Positions 1 to 10,074 of a stretch of DNA of 64,000 nucleotides are shown here, in pieces. The DNA lies in NCBI RefSeq assembly GCF_024347515.1, contig NZ_AP025492.1, positions 3,348,001-3,412,000 of the forward strand. Reading direction: 5' to 3'. How positions within the stretch are numbered: the stretch's first letter is position 1; the number at the start of each line of letters is the position of its first letter. The stretch is from Vibrio gigantis. Lineage in GTDB: Bacteria > Pseudomonadota > Gammaproteobacteria > Enterobacterales > Vibrionaceae. A program made the position numbers and the translations under genes. Under the pieces are notes generated by a model. It was not told the DNA's origin, searched no databases, and saw nothing but the letters and a program-made list of their open reading frames with translations.

Positions 1-1
1 A

Positions 2-1585
2 TTTGAGCCTCACACCAAACACCAATATATCGCACTTGAAGATACGCTAAGTTATCTACTGCCAACCGATGTCTTTCTCGAGCTTTACCACGCCAATGGC
101 CAGTTTGCCGCTTACTTTGATAGCAACCTTTCGACCCGAAAAGCGCTAATTGAAGCCGCTCAACAGCAGCAGAATCTTGCTGAGTTCATACTGACCAAAG
201 TCGACGACTCGATTTACCACCCACCACTGATACTCGAACCTAACCAACCGATTAATCAAGTAACTCAAACCCTTAAAGAGCAAGGTTTAGACTCGGCTCT
301 GGTTCATTTAGATCATGATGTTCTAAAAGCTTTTGGATCATTATGTTCCTTCCCGTATGGAATTGTCACACGAACCAATTTATTGCACGCGGTGATGCTC
401 GATAATCGTCCACTCGATACGGCGGTTGGCGAGATAGCAACCTTCCCTGTTTTGCATGTTAATCAAGGCGACTTCTTATTTAACGCCATGATCACCATGA
501 CCCGAAATCGCGTAAAAAGGCTGATGGTTTGTGATGGTCAAAACGCAGTGGGTATGGTCGATATGACGCAAATACTCAGCGCGTTCTCCACTCACTCGCA
601 CGTGCTTACTTTGCGAATTGCGCGGGCCACCAGCATTGAAGAGTTGGCCATGGCATCCAACAAACAGCGTCAATTGGTCGAAAGCCTACTCAGTAACGGT
701 ATTCGCACACGCTTTATCATGGAGCTAATTTCTGCCGTAAATGAACAGATTATAGAGAAAGCGTTTGAGCTGGTTATCCCGCCAGCGCTGCACAATCATT
801 GCTGCCTGATCGTGCTGGGTTCTGAAGGACGCGGGGAGCAAATTCTCAAAACCGATCAAGACAACGCTCTGATTATTCAAGATGGTTTGGAATGGCACCA
901 GTGCCAAAGTGCCATGAACGACCTCACCCATACCCTGCAACAATTAGGTTACCCACTGTGCCCTGGCAATGTGATGGTCAACAATCCCAAATGGGTACAT
1001 TCACAGCAAGAGTGGAAACAAACTCTGACGAGTTGGGTAAAAAAAGCGACGCCAGATACGGTGATGGATATTGCGATTATGGCGGATGCACACGCAGTTG
1101 CAGGCAATAGAGATCTGCTACTCCCTGTTAAGCAGCACTTGAGTGATTTGATGCTCGGACAAGAATTAATTCTTACGGAATTCTGCCGCCCCGCGCTGAA
1201 CTTCTCGGTTCCCCTCACCCTATTTGGCAATGTGAAGCAATCCAAGTCAGGGCTCGACATCAAACAGGGCGGTATTTTCCCTATCGTGCACGGTGTGAGA
1301 GCACTTTGCCTTGAACATGGTGTCACGGTAAACAACACCTTTGAACGTATTGAACAGTTGGTCATCAAGAAAGTGCTCGAGCAAAGTACCGCCGATAACC
1401 TTAATGAAGCGCTCAAACAATTCTTTAAGTGGCGCTTAACCCAAAGACTTTCTCAACAGCACAGCAGCAACAAGATTAACGTCAAACTAATGGAGCGAGC
1501 AGACAGAGATCTGCTTCGTCATAGCCTGCATGTGGTGAAAAAATTCAAACAATGGCTCGGCTATCACTATCAGATACGAGATTAG
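2..1585 (+). CDS. DUF294/CBS-domain nucleotidyltransferase-like signalling protein (5' partial)
   Basis: The frame is open from base 2, so the gene enters from outside the window and lacks its true start. The visible 527 residues look like the middle and end of the family that combines a cyclic-nucleotide-binding-like domain, two CBS domains and a DUF294 nucleotidyltransferase with its C-terminal domain. The sequence LGSEGRGEQILKTDQDNAL, about 265 residues from the left edge, fits the nucleotidyltransferase pattern G-S-x(n)-D-x-D. CBS-like segments precede it. The family is thought to sense nucleotides and is often linked to acetate or solute transport genes. The next gene starts 11 bp downstream and acs follows on the same strand, so a role in acetate or carbon-state signalling is plausible. 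The substrate is unknown. Confidence 0.85.
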   Translation, partial: FEPHTKHQYIALEDTLSYLLPTDVFLELYHANGQFAAYFDSNLSTRKALIEAAQQQQNLAEFILTKVDDSIYHPPLILEPNQPINQVTQTLKEQGLDSALVHLDHDVLKAFGSLCSFPYGIVTRTNLLHAVMLDNRPLDTAVGEIATFPVLHVNQGDFLFNAMITMTRNRVKRLMVCDGQNAVGMVDMTQILSAFSTHSHVLTLRIARATSIEELAMASNKQRQLVESLLSNGIRTRFIMELISAVNEQIIEKAFELVIPPALHNHCCLIVLGSEGRGEQILKTDQDNALIIQDGLEWHQCQSAMNDLTHTLQQLGYPLCPGNVMVNNPKWVHSQQEWKQTLTSWVKKATPDTVMDIAIMADAHAVAGNRDLLLPVKQHLSDLMLGQELILTEFCRPALNFSVPLTLFGNVKQSKSGLDIKQGGIFPIVHGVRALCLEHGVTVNNTFERIEQLVIKKVLEQSTADNLNEALKQFFKWRLTQRLSQQHSSNKINVKLMERADRDLLRHSLHVVKKFKQWLGYHYQIRD

Positions 1586-1596
1586 GCGATTGAACG

Positions 1597-2229
1597 ATGA
1601 ATAGGTTGGTTCGCTATTACTGGCATCACAAGCTCAAAGGCTCTCCCTATCAGCCTCTCTTTACTGCGCCAATTGATCACGAATATGTCTCACTCGATTG
1701 CGAAACCACCAGCCTAGACCCCAATCAGGCAGAATTAGTTACTATTGCCGCGACAAAGATCATCGGTAACCGAATCATTACCAGCCAACCTTTTGAAGTC
1801 CGATTGCGCGCCCCTCAATCGCTCGATTGCAATTCAATAAAAATCCACCGTATTCGTCATCAAGATCTAAAGCACGGCATCGAAGAAAAACAGGCTTTAG
1901 TTGAGTTACTGGATTTCATCGGGAATCGTCCTTTAGTCGGCTATCACATCCGTTATGATAAAAAAATTCTCGACCGCGCCAGTTTAAAACAACTTGGATT
2001 TCCACTGCCTAACCGATTAGTCGAAGTGAGCCAACTTTATCAAGACAAACTCGAAAGACAGCTACCCAATGCCTATTTTGATCTCAGTATGGACGCCATT
2101 TGTCGCCAGCTCGATTTACCTATCCCCGTCAATAAACATGATGCATTACAAGACGCTATCTCTGCAGCTCTGATCTTTGTGCGCCTGAAACATGGTGATC
2201 TGCCTCGTTTCAACTCTTCTTATTCTTAA
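1597..2229 (+). CDS. DnaQ-like 3'-5' exonuclease (DEDDh)
   Basis: The 210-residue protein carries the exonuclease I motif LDCETTSLDP near residue 33, a middle GYHIRYDKKILD segment and a C-terminal HDALQDAISAA. Together these give the D-E-D-D-h metal-binding set of the DNA polymerase III epsilon family. It is a stand-alone exonuclease domain, shorter than DnaQ, with no clamp-binding extension visible. It starts 11 bp after the DUF294 gene and is probably cotranscribed with it. This pair beside acs is a recurrent arrangement in vibrios and pseudomonads. Its substrate (DNA, RNA or a nucleotide signal) cannot be told from sequence. Confidence 0.85.
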   Translation: MNRLVRYYWHHKLKGSPYQPLFTAPIDHEYVSLDCETTSLDPNQAELVTIAATKIIGNRIITSQPFEVRLRAPQSLDCNSIKIHRIRHQDLKHGIEEKQALVELLDFIGNRPLVGYHIRYDKKILDRASLKQLGFPLPNRLVEVSQLYQDKLERQLPNAYFDLSMDAICRQLDLPIPVNKHDALQDAISAALIFVRLKHGDLPRFNSSYS

Positions 2230-2447
2230 TTCAACCACTGGCTCTTCACATAGAGAGCAATATCTCAAAAATGAACTTAACTCGCTATTTTGTAAGTGAA
2301 AAGCAGCGTCTCATCCTAAAGTCTAATTGTGGAAATCGCCGTCCTAGCCGAGAGTGATAACACAACGACGGTTCTGTAATAGACCTAGAAACTGAACACA
2401 AAGGAAGTTGCCAGTTCATTAGGAATGTAGGCACAAGGAGAGATGCA
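2230..2447 (+). promoter_or_regulatory. Upstream region of acs
   Basis: This 218-bp gap must hold the acs promoter. A good ribosome binding site, AAGGAGAG, lies 5-12 bases before the ATG at 2448. I could not pick out a convincing promoter or operator by eye. In Vibrio cholerae and V. fischeri acs is activated by the CrbS/CrbR two-component system, so a CrbR site is expected here; that is inference. Confidence 0.35.
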
Positions 2448-4397
2448 ATGAGTGAAGCCCACGTTTATCCGGTAAAAGAAAATATTAAATCAACCACACA
2501 CGCGGATAATGACACTTACCTAGCCATGTACCAGCAATCTGTTTCTGACCCTGAAGGCTTTTGGGGTGAACACGGAAAAATCGTTGATTGGATTAAGCCT
2601 TTCACACAGGTAAAAAATACCTCTTTTGACCCTGGCCATATCGACATCCGCTGGTTTGAAGATGGCACGCTTAACGTTTCGGCTAACTGTATCGACCGCC
2701 ACCTTGCTGAGCGCGGTGATGAAGTCGCTATCATCTGGGAAGGCGATGACCCAGCTGACGATAAAACCCTAACTTTTAATGAACTACACAAAGAAGTGTG
2801 CCTGTTTTCAAATGCCCTTAAAGAGCAAGGCGTACGCAAAGGTGATGTGGTTTGTTTATACATGCCAATGGTGCCAGAAGCGGCAGTAGCAATGCTGGCA
2901 TGTACCCGTATTGGCGCAGTTCACACAGTAGTTTTCGGTGGTTTCTCACCAGAAGCTCTATCTGGTCGTATTATCGATTCGAATGCTAAAGTGGTGATCA
3001 CTGCCGATGAAGGCGTGCGTGGCGGCCGTGCTGTTCCACTGAAGAAAAACGTCGATGAAGCTCTGACTAATCCTGAAGTGAAAAACATCGAGAAGGTTGT
3101 GGTATTCAAACGCACTGGCGGTGATGTAGCTTGGCACGAACACCGCGATGTGTGGTGGCACGATGCTATTGCTAATGTATCTGCAGATTGCCCACCAGAA
3201 GAGATGAACGCAGAAGATCCACTCTTCATCCTTTATACGTCAGGCTCAACCGGTAAACCTAAAGGCGTTATGCACACCACAGGTGGTTACCTTGTTTATG
3301 CAGCAATGACCTTCAAATACGTATTCGATTATCAAGAAGGCGAAACTTTCTGGTGTACTGCGGATGTGGGTTGGATTACTGGCCATACTTACCTTGTTTA
3401 CGGACCGCTTGCCAATGGCGCAAAAACCATTCTGTTTGAAGGTGTGCCAAACTACCCGAACACTAGCCGCATGAGTGAAGTGGTCGATAAGCACCAAGTT
3501 AATATTCTTTATACTGCGCCAACGGCTATTCGTGCACTAATGGCGAAAGGCAATGAAGCCGTTGAAGGCACCTCTCGTGACAGCCTAAGAATCATGGGCT
3601 CAGTGGGTGAACCTATCAACCCAGAGGCGTGGGAGTGGTACTACAAGACAATCGGTAATGAGCAGTCTCCAATTGTTGATACATGGTGGCAAACAGAAAC
3701 GGGCGGTATCTTGATTGCACCGCTACCAGGCGCAACAGACCTCAAACCCGGCTCTGCAACTCGTCCATTCTTCGGTGTGCAACCGGCGTTAGTTGATAAC
3801 ATGGGTAATATCATTGAGGGTGCTACAGACGGCAACCTAGTAATCCTAGATTCGTGGCCAGGCCAAATGCGTACCGTTCATGGTGATCACGATCGCTTTG
3901 AACAAACTTACTTCTCTACGTTTAAAGGCATGTACTTCACCAGTGATGGCGCTCGTCGTGATGAAGACGGTTACTACTGGATTACTGGTCGTGTTGATGA
4001 CGTACTTAACGTGTCTGGTCACCGTATGGGTACTGCAGAGATTGAATCGGCTCTAGTCGCGTTTGATAAGATTGCAGAGGCCGCGATTGTGGGCATCCCT
4101 CATGACATCAAAGGCCAAGCGATTTACGCTTACATCACGCTGAATGATGGTGAGTTCCCAACCGCAGAGCTTCATAAAGAAGTGAAAGATTGGGTACGTA
4201 AAGAAATTGGGCCAATTGCAACGCCAGATGTACTGCACTGGACCGACTCATTACCGAAAACTCGTTCAGGAAAAATCATGCGTCGTATTCTGCGTAAGAT
4301 TGCCACCGGCGACACGGGTAACCTAGGTGATACCTCGACACTGGCCGACCCGAGCGTGGTTGATAAGCTAATTGCCGAGAAAGCTGAACTGGCATAA
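2448..4397 (+). CDS. acs: Acetyl-CoA synthetase (AMP-forming)
   Basis: The 649-residue protein matches the family's usual length of about 650. It converts acetate, ATP and CoA to acetyl-CoA, AMP and diphosphate in the cytoplasm. Visible signatures are the AMP-binding P-loop [11 protein letters not shown] near residue 265, WWQTETGG near 414 and, near the C terminus, TRSGKIMRR, whose lysine is the site of reversible acetylation in this family. The upstream neighbours are a DUF294 sensor-like protein and an exonuclease. A terminator-like hairpin follows the stop. Confidence 0.98.
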   Translation: MSEAHVYPVKENIKSTTHADNDTYLAMYQQSVSDPEGFWGEHGKIVDWIKPFTQVKNTSFDPGHIDIRWFEDGTLNVSANCIDRHLAERGDEVAIIWEGDDPADDKTLTFNELHKEVCLFSNALKEQGVRKGDVVCLYMPMVPEAAVAMLACTRIGAVHTVVFGGFSPEALSGRIIDSNAKVVITADEGVRGGRAVPLKKNVDEALTNPEVKNIEKVVVFKRTGGDVAWHEHRDVWWHDAIANVSADCPPEEMNAEDPLFILYTSGSTGKPKGVMHTTGGYLVYAAMTFKYVFDYQEGETFWCTADVGWITGHTYLVYGPLANGAKTILFEGVPNYPNTSRMSEVVDKHQVNILYTAPTAIRALMAKGNEAVEGTSRDSLRIMGSVGEPINPEAWEWYYKTIGNEQSPIVDTWWQTETGGILIAPLPGATDLKPGSATRPFFGVQPALVDNMGNIIEGATDGNLVILDSWPGQMRTVHGDHDRFEQTYFSTFKGMYFTSDGARRDEDGYYWITGRVDDVLNVSGHRMGTAEIESALVAFDKIAEAAIVGIPHDIKGQAIYAYITLNDGEFPTAELHKEVKDWVRKEIGPIATPDVLHWTDSLPKTRSGKIMRRILRKIATGDTGNLGDTSTLADPSVVDKLIAEKAELA

Positions 4398-4442
4398 GCA
4401 ACCAGTCACACCCTGAATTACTGTTTAAAACAGACCTTACCT

Positions 4443-4470
4443 AAACCGTCACCTATGTGGCGGTTTTTTT
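4443..4470 (+). terminator. Intrinsic terminator of acs
   Basis: A hairpin with 9-bp arms AACCGTCAC / GTGGCGGTT (one G-T pair) and a 4-nt loop is followed by a run of T residues. It lies 46 bp after the acs stop codon. Confidence 0.85.
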
Positions 4471-4578
4471 ATGGCTGATCTTGATCTCAAATATCCTCGA
4501 CAAAATTAAGGCTAAGGCGCTTTTTTGTTAAGTTGGTAACAATTCCATGCTGTATCAATAGGAGATTAGACCAGTAAA

Positions 4579-4609
4579 TTGCTGCGATTTGCGCTGAATT
4601 AGCTATAAT
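4579..4609 (+). promoter_or_regulatory. Probable promoter for aroQ-accB-accC
   Basis: A perfect TATAAT at 4604-4609 lies 111 bp before the aroQ start. The best -35 candidate is TTGCTG at 4579-4584, but its 19-bp spacing is longer than usual, so only the -10 element is reasonably secure. Confidence 0.45.
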
Positions 4610-4719
4610 CTGGTTCTAATTTTTAAATTTGGGTTTTTCTCACTGGAAATTAACCCCAAATTTTCAATAAAATGGCAACATTCACGTTCGTAAACACGAT
4701 AAAGGAAGATAGCCCCACG

Positions 4720-5169
4720 ATGTCTACAAAGTTTCGCATTCTAGTTTTAAATGGCCCAAACCTTAACCTGTTAGGCCTAAGAGAGCCGGCACACTACGGT
4801 TCTCAAACACTTGACCAGATTATTAGCTCATTGACCGAGCAGGCGAAAGCACACGATGTTGAGCTATCTCACTTACAGTCAAATCGCGAGTACGAACTGA
4901 TTGAAGCTATCCATAGTGCTTATCAAAATGTTGATTTTATTATTATCAACCCAGCAGCCTTTACACATACCAGTGTGGCACTGCGTGATGCATTACTTGG
5001 AGTTGCAATCCCATTTATTGAGGTCCATCTATCGAATGTTCATGCACGTGAACCATTCCGTCACCACTCTTACCTATCTGATAAAGCAGAAGGTGTGATT
5101 TGTGGCTTAGGTGCCCAAGGTTATCAATTTGCTTTGACCGCTGCGCTCAGTAAGCTCAACTCAAAGTAA
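4720..5169 (+). CDS. aroQ: 3-dehydroquinate dehydratase, type II
   Basis: This enzyme catalyses the third step of the shikimate pathway, 3-dehydroquinate to 3-dehydroshikimate. The N-terminal [16 protein letters not shown] is the type II signature. Further conserved segments are [30 protein letters not shown] and [20 protein letters not shown], which contains the catalytic histidine. I chose the ATG at 4720 (149 residues) over the in-frame ATG at 4672 because AAAGGAAG lies 11 bases before it and the family normally starts just before LVLNGPN. accB and accC follow on the same strand, an arrangement common in gamma-proteobacteria. Confidence 0.97.
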   Translation: MSTKFRILVLNGPNLNLLGLREPAHYGSQTLDQIISSLTEQAKAHDVELSHLQSNREYELIEAIHSAYQNVDFIIINPAAFTHTSVALRDALLGVAIPFIEVHLSNVHAREPFRHHSYLSDKAEGVICGLGAQGYQFALTAALSKLNSK

Positions 5170-5243
5170 ACATAAACAACGAACTATTACTAACCTACTC
5201 AGTCAAAGAGTAAGTTCAATTAACAGATAAAGAGAAAGAAACA

Positions 5244-5699
5244 ATGGATATTCGCAAAATCAAAAAGCTAATCGAATTGGTTGAAGAGTCTGGTATTTCT
5301 GAGCTAGAAATCTCTGAAGGTGAAGAGTCAGTACGAATCAGTCGTAACAGCACTGCACCTGTAGCACCTGTTCAATATGCGGCTGCTCCAGCACCTGTAG
5401 CAGCGGCAGCAGCTCCTGCGGCGGCACCTGTAGTAGCAGAAGCAGCGGCTCCTGCAGTTCCAGCGGGTCACCAAGTTCTTTCTCCAATGGTTGGTACTTT
5501 CTACGGCGCTCCAAGCCCAGATGCAAAACCATTCGTTAAAGTTGGTCAATCTGTAACTGCTGGCGAAACTCTATGTATCGTTGAAGCAATGAAAATGATG
5601 AACCAAATCGAAGCTGATAAATCTGGTGTTGTAACAGCTATCCTAGTTGAAGACGGTCAACCAGTAGAATTCGACCAAGCTCTAGTAATTATCGAATAA
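5244..5699 (+). CDS. accB: Acetyl-CoA carboxylase biotin carboxyl carrier protein
   Basis: AccB (151 residues) carries the biotin that shuttles CO2 in the first step of fatty-acid synthesis. Residues 1-30 form the conserved N-terminal helix region. Residues about 38-75 are an alanine/proline/valine-rich flexible linker. The biotinyl domain follows, with [11 protein letters not shown] and the biotinylated lysine at residue 117. AGAGAAAG precedes the ATG. accC begins 15 bp after the stop, so the two are translated from one message, and BirA, encoded at 36654-37619, is the expected biotin ligase. Confidence 0.98.
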   Translation: MDIRKIKKLIELVEESGISELEISEGEESVRISRNSTAPVAPVQYAAAPAPVAAAAAPAAAPVVAEAAAPAVPAGHQVLSPMVGTFYGAPSPDAKPFVKVGQSVTAGETLCIVEAMKMMNQIEADKSGVVTAILVEDGQPVEFDQALVIIE

Positions 5700-5714
5700 T
5701 AGAGAGCACTCATT

Positions 5715-7058
5715 ATGTTAGATAAATTAGTAATCGCGAACCGTGGTGAGATTGCACTACGTATTCTGCGTGCATGTAAAGAGCTTGGCATTAAAACGGT
5801 AGCGGTTCACTCAACTGCTGACCGCGATCTTAAGCACGTACTGCTTGCAGACGAAACCATTTGTATCGGTCCAGCTCGTGGTATCGATAGCTACCTAAAC
5901 ATCCCTCGTATCATCAGTGCAGCTGAAGTTACAGGTGCAGTAGCTGTTCACCCTGGCTACGGCTTCCTATCTGAAAATGCAGATTTTGCAGAACAGGTAG
6001 AGCGTAGTGGCTTTATCTTTGTTGGCCCTAAAGCTGAAACCATTCGCATGATGGGTGACAAAGTGTCAGCTATCACGTCAATGAAGAAAGCTGGCGTACC
6101 TTGTGTACCAGGTTCTGACGGTCCTCTTGACGACGACGACGCGAAAAACAAAGCGCACGCTAAGCGCATTGGTTTCCCAGTAATCATCAAAGCATCTGGC
6201 GGCGGCGGCGGTCGTGGTATGCGTGTTGTTCGTTCTGAAGCAGAACTAACAGAAGCTATCGCGATGACTCGTGCTGAAGCAAAAGCATGTTTCAACAACG
6301 ACATGGTTTACATGGAGAAATTCCTAGAAAACCCACGTCACATTGAAGTACAAGTGCTTGCAGATGGCCAAGGTAATGCTATCCACCTAGGTGAGCGTGA
6401 CTGTTCAATGCAGCGTCGTCACCAGAAAGTTGTGGAAGAAGCACCAGCTCCAGGTATCACTGAAGAGATGCGTAAGTACATCGGCGAACGCTGTACTCGT
6501 GCATGTATTGAAATCGGTTACCGCGGTGCAGGTACATTTGAATTCCTATACGAGAACGGTGAGTTCTACTTCATCGAAATGAATACTCGTATCCAGGTTG
6601 AACACACGATTACTGAAATGGTAACGGGTATCGACCTAGTGAAAGAACAGCTACGTATTGCAGCTGGTCAGCCTCTATCATTCACTCAGGATGATATTAA
6701 GCTGCGCGGCCACTCAATCGAATGTCGTATCAATGCTGAAGATCCAGTTCGTTTCCTACCTTCACCAGGTAAGATTGAACGTTTCCACGCACCGGGCGGC
6801 ATGGGCGTACGTTGGGAATCTCACATCTACACGGGTTACACAGTGCCACCGCACTACGATTCAATGATTGGTAAGCTGATCACTTACGGTGAGAACCGTG
6901 ATGTTGCTATCGCTCGTATGAAGAACGCATTGGGTGAAATGATTGTTGAAGGTATTAACGTTAATACCGAGCTTCAATTGTCTATTATGAACGACGAAAA
7001 CTTCCAACACGGTGGTGCAAACATCCACTACCTTGAGAAGAAACTTGGTTTGTCATAA
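5715..7058 (+). CDS. accC: Acetyl-CoA carboxylase, biotin carboxylase subunit
   Basis: AccC (447 residues) is an ATP-grasp enzyme that carboxylates the biotin on AccB. The N-terminal [17 protein letters not shown], the glycine-rich ATP loop [14 protein letters not shown] near residue 158 and the active-site segment [20 protein letters not shown] near 288 are all intact. Its length equals that of the E. coli enzyme within a few residues. It is the last gene of the aroQ-accB-accC set and is followed by a strong terminator. Confidence 0.98.
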   Translation: MLDKLVIANRGEIALRILRACKELGIKTVAVHSTADRDLKHVLLADETICIGPARGIDSYLNIPRIISAAEVTGAVAVHPGYGFLSENADFAEQVERSGFIFVGPKAETIRMMGDKVSAITSMKKAGVPCVPGSDGPLDDDDAKNKAHAKRIGFPVIIKASGGGGGRGMRVVRSEAELTEAIAMTRAEAKACFNNDMVYMEKFLENPRHIEVQVLADGQGNAIHLGERDCSMQRRHQKVVEEAPAPGITEEMRKYIGERCTRACIEIGYRGAGTFEFLYENGEFYFIEMNTRIQVEHTITEMVTGIDLVKEQLRIAAGQPLSFTQDDIKLRGHSIECRINAEDPVRFLPSPGKIERFHAPGGMGVRWESHIYTGYTVPPHYDSMIGKLITYGENRDVAIARMKNALGEMIVEGINVNTELQLSIMNDENFQHGGANIHYLEKKLGLS

Positions 7059-7080
7059 TCCGTTCGTTTTAGAACAATCA

Positions 7081-7105
7081 AAATGCTCACTTCGGTGAGC
7101 ATTTT
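7081..7105 (+). terminator. Intrinsic terminator after accC
   Basis: The stem AAATGCTCAC / GTGAGCATTT with a TTCG tetraloop is followed by T residues, 22 bp past the accC stop. Confidence 0.9.
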
Positions 7106-7228
7106 TGTTTTTGAGCCACCGAAAAATTCAATCTTTAATCCCCATTATATTCCGTGGGGTTTTGGTGAATTTGCTCATATTTTCTGCTAGACTCGCCATC
7201 CAATTTTTCTCATATAGAAGATGCAGCC

Positions 7229-8116
7229 ATGCCTTGGATTCAAATCAAGCTTAATGCTACCAATGAAAATGCCGAACAAATCGGCGACATGTTAATGGAA
7301 GAGACTGGTGCTCTTTCTGTAACTTTCCTGGATGCACAAGATACCCCTGTATTTGAGCCTCTGCCGGGCGAAACTCGCCTTTGGGGTGATACTGACATTC
7401 TCGCGCTTTACGACGCTGAGACTGATACTGGTGTCGTTCTAGCGCAGATAAAAGCAAGCAACATGTTCCCTGCAGACTTTGCTCATAAAGTAGAGCAAAT
7501 TGAAGACAAGGATTGGGAACGTGAATGGATGGACAACTTCCACCCAATGAAGTTTGGTGAGCGTTTATGGATTTGCCCTAGCTGGCGCGATATCCCTGAA
7601 CCTGACGCTGTAAACGTAATGCTAGACCCAGGTCTTGCATTTGGTACAGGTACCCACCCGACAACGGCACTGTGTCTTGAGTGGCTTGAAGGCTTAGACC
7701 TTGCAGGCAAAACCGTGATCGACTTCGGTTGTGGTTCAGGTATCCTAGCGATCGCTGCGATCAAACTGGGCGCAGAAAAAGTTATCGGGATCGACATTGA
7801 TCCTCAAGCCCTGCTTGCATCAAAAGACAACGCACAACGCAATGGCGTAGCTGAGCAACTAGAGGTGTTCTTGCCACAAGATCAACCGGAAGGCTTGCTA
7901 GCTGACGTTGTTGTTGCCAACATTCTTGCCGGTCCATTACGCGACCTTTCTGGCATCATCAAAGGCCTAGTTAAGCCAAATGGTGTACTTGCGATGTCGG
8001 GTGTTTTAGATACACAAGCGGAAGATGTTGCGACTTATTATCGTGATGAGCTTCACATTGATCCGATCATTGAGCAACAAGAATGGTGTCGAATCTCAGG
8101 TCGCAAGCAAGGCTAG
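7229..8116 (+). CDS. prmA: Ribosomal protein L11 methyltransferase
   Basis: PrmA (295 residues) trimethylates lysines and the N terminus of ribosomal protein L11 (rplK product, encoded at 32021-32449) using S-adenosylmethionine. The N-terminal substrate-recognition domain starts [15 protein letters not shown]. The SAM-binding motif [20 protein letters not shown] is near residue 163 and [10 protein letters not shown], the NxxP-like catalytic segment, near 228. It is preceded by the accC terminator, so it has its own promoter. The dusB-fis operon follows after 131 bp. Confidence 0.97.
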   Translation: MPWIQIKLNATNENAEQIGDMLMEETGALSVTFLDAQDTPVFEPLPGETRLWGDTDILALYDAETDTGVVLAQIKASNMFPADFAHKVEQIEDKDWEREWMDNFHPMKFGERLWICPSWRDIPEPDAVNVMLDPGLAFGTGTHPTTALCLEWLEGLDLAGKTVIDFGCGSGILAIAAIKLGAEKVIGIDIDPQALLASKDNAQRNGVAEQLEVFLPQDQPEGLLADVVVANILAGPLRDLSGIIKGLVKPNGVLAMSGVLDTQAEDVATYYRDELHIDPIIEQQEWCRISGRKQG

Positions 8117-8191
8117 ACAAGACTTTGGGCGCTAATTGACTGAAATTTAAACAAATTACTAAAACAAATTGTAAATGCTCAAATATTAGTC

Positions 8192-8220
8192 TTTTCACGC
8201 AGCGAAAAAATGCGTAAAAT
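8192..8220 (+). promoter_or_regulatory. Promoter of dusB-fis with GC-rich discriminator
   Basis: TTTTCA at 8192-8197 and TAAAAT at 8215-8220 are separated by 17 bp. The -10 is followed directly by GCGCGCCC. A GC-rich discriminator next to the start site is the hallmark of stringently controlled promoters such as E. coli fis. The assignment rests on position and this feature. Confidence 0.65.
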
Positions 8221-8247
8221 GCGCGCCCTTGCTGGTACAGAACTGTG

Positions 8248-9225
8248 ATGACATTTTTGAAAATCGGAAATTATCAACTTAAGAACAATCTAATCGTCGC
8301 TCCTATGGCTGGCGTAACGGATAGACCATTCCGTGAGTTGTGTCTTCGCTACGGTGCGGGGATGGCAGTCAGTGAAATGATGTCCTCCAATCCGAAAGTT
8401 TGGAAAACGTCAAAGTCTCAGCAGCGTATGGTACATGAAGGCGAATCGGGCATTCGTTCAGTACAAATCGCTGGTGCAGATCCACAGCTTATGGCCGAGG
8501 CTGCTCAATTTAATGTCGATAACGGTGCGCAAATCATCGATATCAACATGGGTTGTCCAGCCAAAAAAGTGAATAAGAAGCTTGCGGGCTCAGCCCTACT
8601 GCAGCATCCAGAACTCATTGAAGACATTCTGAAAGCGGTGGTAAATGCTGTCGACGTTCCAGTTACGTTGAAAACGCGCACAGGCTGGGATACAGACAAT
8701 AGAAACTGTGTCCAGATCGCGAAAATAGCCGAAGACTGCGGCATACAAGCTCTTGCCCTCCATGGAAGAACTCGCGCTTGTATGTACAAAGGTGAGGCAG
8801 AATACAAACACATTAAAGCAGCGAAACAAGCAGTATCTATTCCGGTTATCGCTAACGGTGATATCGATAGTCCGGAAAAAGCGAAGTTTGTGCTGGAGTA
8901 CACCGGCGCTGATGCTTTAATGATAGGTCGACCTGCCCAAGGACGTCCTTGGATTTTTAACGAAATCCTACACTATTTGGAAAACGGCACCACGATGGAC
9001 CCACTCCCGATTTCGGAAGTGAAAGACATCATGCTTGGTCATGTGCACGCTCTACATGAATTTTATGGAGAGTTTTTAGGCCCTCGCATCGCTCGTAAGC
9101 ATGTGGGTTGGTATCTGAAAGAACATGAACAAGCGAGTGAGTTTCGCCGTACCTTCAACGCATTCGAAGCAGGTGATCTGCAGCTTGAAGCGCTAGAAGG
9201 TTTTTTTGATAACGTTGCACCATAA
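8248..9225 (+). CDS. dusB: tRNA-dihydrouridine synthase B
   Basis: DusB (325 residues from this start) is an FMN enzyme that reduces uridine 17 in the tRNA D-loop. The Dus signature [19 protein letters not shown] near residue 100 contains the catalytic cysteine. [12 protein letters not shown] lies near the N terminus and the FMN phosphate-binding [11 protein letters not shown] and [11 protein letters not shown] segments follow. An in-frame GTG lies three bases upstream of the ATG at 8248; I prefer the ATG. No strong ribosome binding site is seen before either. fis starts 23 bp after the stop, the widespread gamma-proteobacterial dusB-fis operon. Confidence 0.97.
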   Translation: MTFLKIGNYQLKNNLIVAPMAGVTDRPFRELCLRYGAGMAVSEMMSSNPKVWKTSKSQQRMVHEGESGIRSVQIAGADPQLMAEAAQFNVDNGAQIIDINMGCPAKKVNKKLAGSALLQHPELIEDILKAVVNAVDVPVTLKTRTGWDTDNRNCVQIAKIAEDCGIQALALHGRTRACMYKGEAEYKHIKAAKQAVSIPVIANGDIDSPEKAKFVLEYTGADALMIGRPAQGRPWIFNEILHYLENGTTMDPLPISEVKDIMLGHVHALHEFYGEFLGPRIARKHVGWYLKEHEQASEFRRTFNAFEAGDLQLEALEGFFDNVAP

Positions 9226-9248
9226 TTACGAGAAGAGCTAGACCGAAT

Positions 9249-9545
9249 ATGTTCGAACAAAATCTGACTTCAGAAGCATTGACAGTAACTACAGTTACAT
9301 CACAAGACCAAATCACGCAGAAGCCACTACGTGACTCAGTTAAAGCATCATTGAAAAATTACCTTGCTCAATTAAACGGTCAAGAAGTCAGCGAGTTATA
9401 CGAATTAGTATTAGCTGAAGTTGAACAGCCACTACTAGACACTATCATGCAGTACACTCGCGGTAACCAAACTCGCGCAGCAACCATGATGGGTATTAAC
9501 CGCGGTACTCTTCGCAAGAAACTTAAAAAATACGGCATGAACTAA
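9249..9545 (+). CDS. fis: Nucleoid-associated DNA-binding protein Fis
   Basis: Fis is 98 residues, exactly the E. coli length. It bends DNA, activates rRNA promoters during rapid growth and shapes the nucleoid. The C-terminal helix-turn-helix [20 protein letters not shown] is essentially identical to the family consensus. Residues 1-26 are the variable N-terminal beta-hairpin region. It is translated from the dusB message, and the three rRNA operons in this window are its likely targets. Confidence 0.98.
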   Translation: MFEQNLTSEALTVTTVTSQDQITQKPLRDSVKASLKNYLAQLNGQEVSELYELVLAEVEQPLLDTIMQYTRGNQTRAATMMGINRGTLRKKLKKYGMN

Positions 9546-9571
9546 TCGTTCTTTCGTAATTTATTGAATTG

Positions 9572-9606
9572 AAAGCCAAGCTCATTTTGAGTTTGGCTTT
9601 TTTTTG
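9572..9606 (+). terminator. Intrinsic terminator of dusB-fis
   Basis: The arms AAAGCCAAGCTC and GAGTTTGGCTTT (one G-T pair) with a short ATTTT loop are followed by an eight-T run. It lies 27 bp past the fis stop and may partly serve the convergent zntR gene too. Confidence 0.9.
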
Positions 9607-9633
9607 GCTTGTCGATCTGTAAGAGGTGACTGA

Positions 9634-10074
9634 TTACTCTCCAGTGCGACAGCAGCGCCCTTTGTCGACGTTTGCTGAGTCCAAGGCTGCTAGAATCGAG
9701 CAATGGCTTGCATCGTCGTCTACGTGGCCACAACACGCATCATTGATCTTTTTAAGTGCGGTACGAATCTTGGTTAACTCGGTAATCTTCTCATCGATCA
9801 TCTCTAATTTGGCCGAAGTAATTGACTTCACTTCGGCGCAACTGTGCTGCGTGGCTTCGAGGCGAATCTCAAGCAATTCTTTAATCTCGTCCAAACTTAG
9901 CCCCAATGCTTTAGATTTAAGGATAAACGTCACTTGTTTTTGGTTATTTTCATCATATAGGCGATAACCCGACTCACTGCGACTGGCTGGCGCGATCAGG
10001 TTATTCTTCTCATAAAATCGCAAGGTATCGGCTGTCACACCGCATCGTTTCGCTAATTCACCGATCTGAAACAT
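9634..10074 (-). CDS. zntR: Zn(II)-responsive MerR-family regulator
   Basis: ZntR (146 residues from this start) activates zinc export by untwisting a promoter with an overlong spacer. The N-terminal winged helix MFQIGELAKRCGVTADTLRF is typical of MerR. A coiled dimer helix spans about residues 78-112. Metal ligands expected for ZntR are present: C79, C114, C115 and C125 in NDACCG...HCSI. The ATG at 10074 is preferred over an in-frame ATG 24 bases upstream because AGGA lies 7 bases before it. No zntA is adjacent, so the target lies elsewhere. Confidence 0.9.
   Translation of the reverse strand: MFQIGELAKRCGVTADTLRFYEKNNLIAPASRSESGYRLYDENNQKQVTFILKSKALGLSLDEIKELLEIRLEATQHSCAEVKSITSAKLEMIDEKITELTKIRTALKKINDACCGHVDDDASHCSILAALDSANVDKGRCCRTGE

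Noticed and set aside
949..1416. 155-codon minus-strand frame opposite the DUF294 gene
   Set aside because: It is a shadow of a clearly coding plus-strand gene with recognisable motifs, and its composition is not protein-like.
2230..2447. CRP-type site upstream of acs
   Set aside because: I looked for TGTGA-N6-TCACA but found only half-site fragments, so I do not claim one.
4672..4719. N-terminal extension of AroQ
   Set aside because: The extra 16 codons contain the ribosome binding site of the ATG at 4720 and have no family counterpart.
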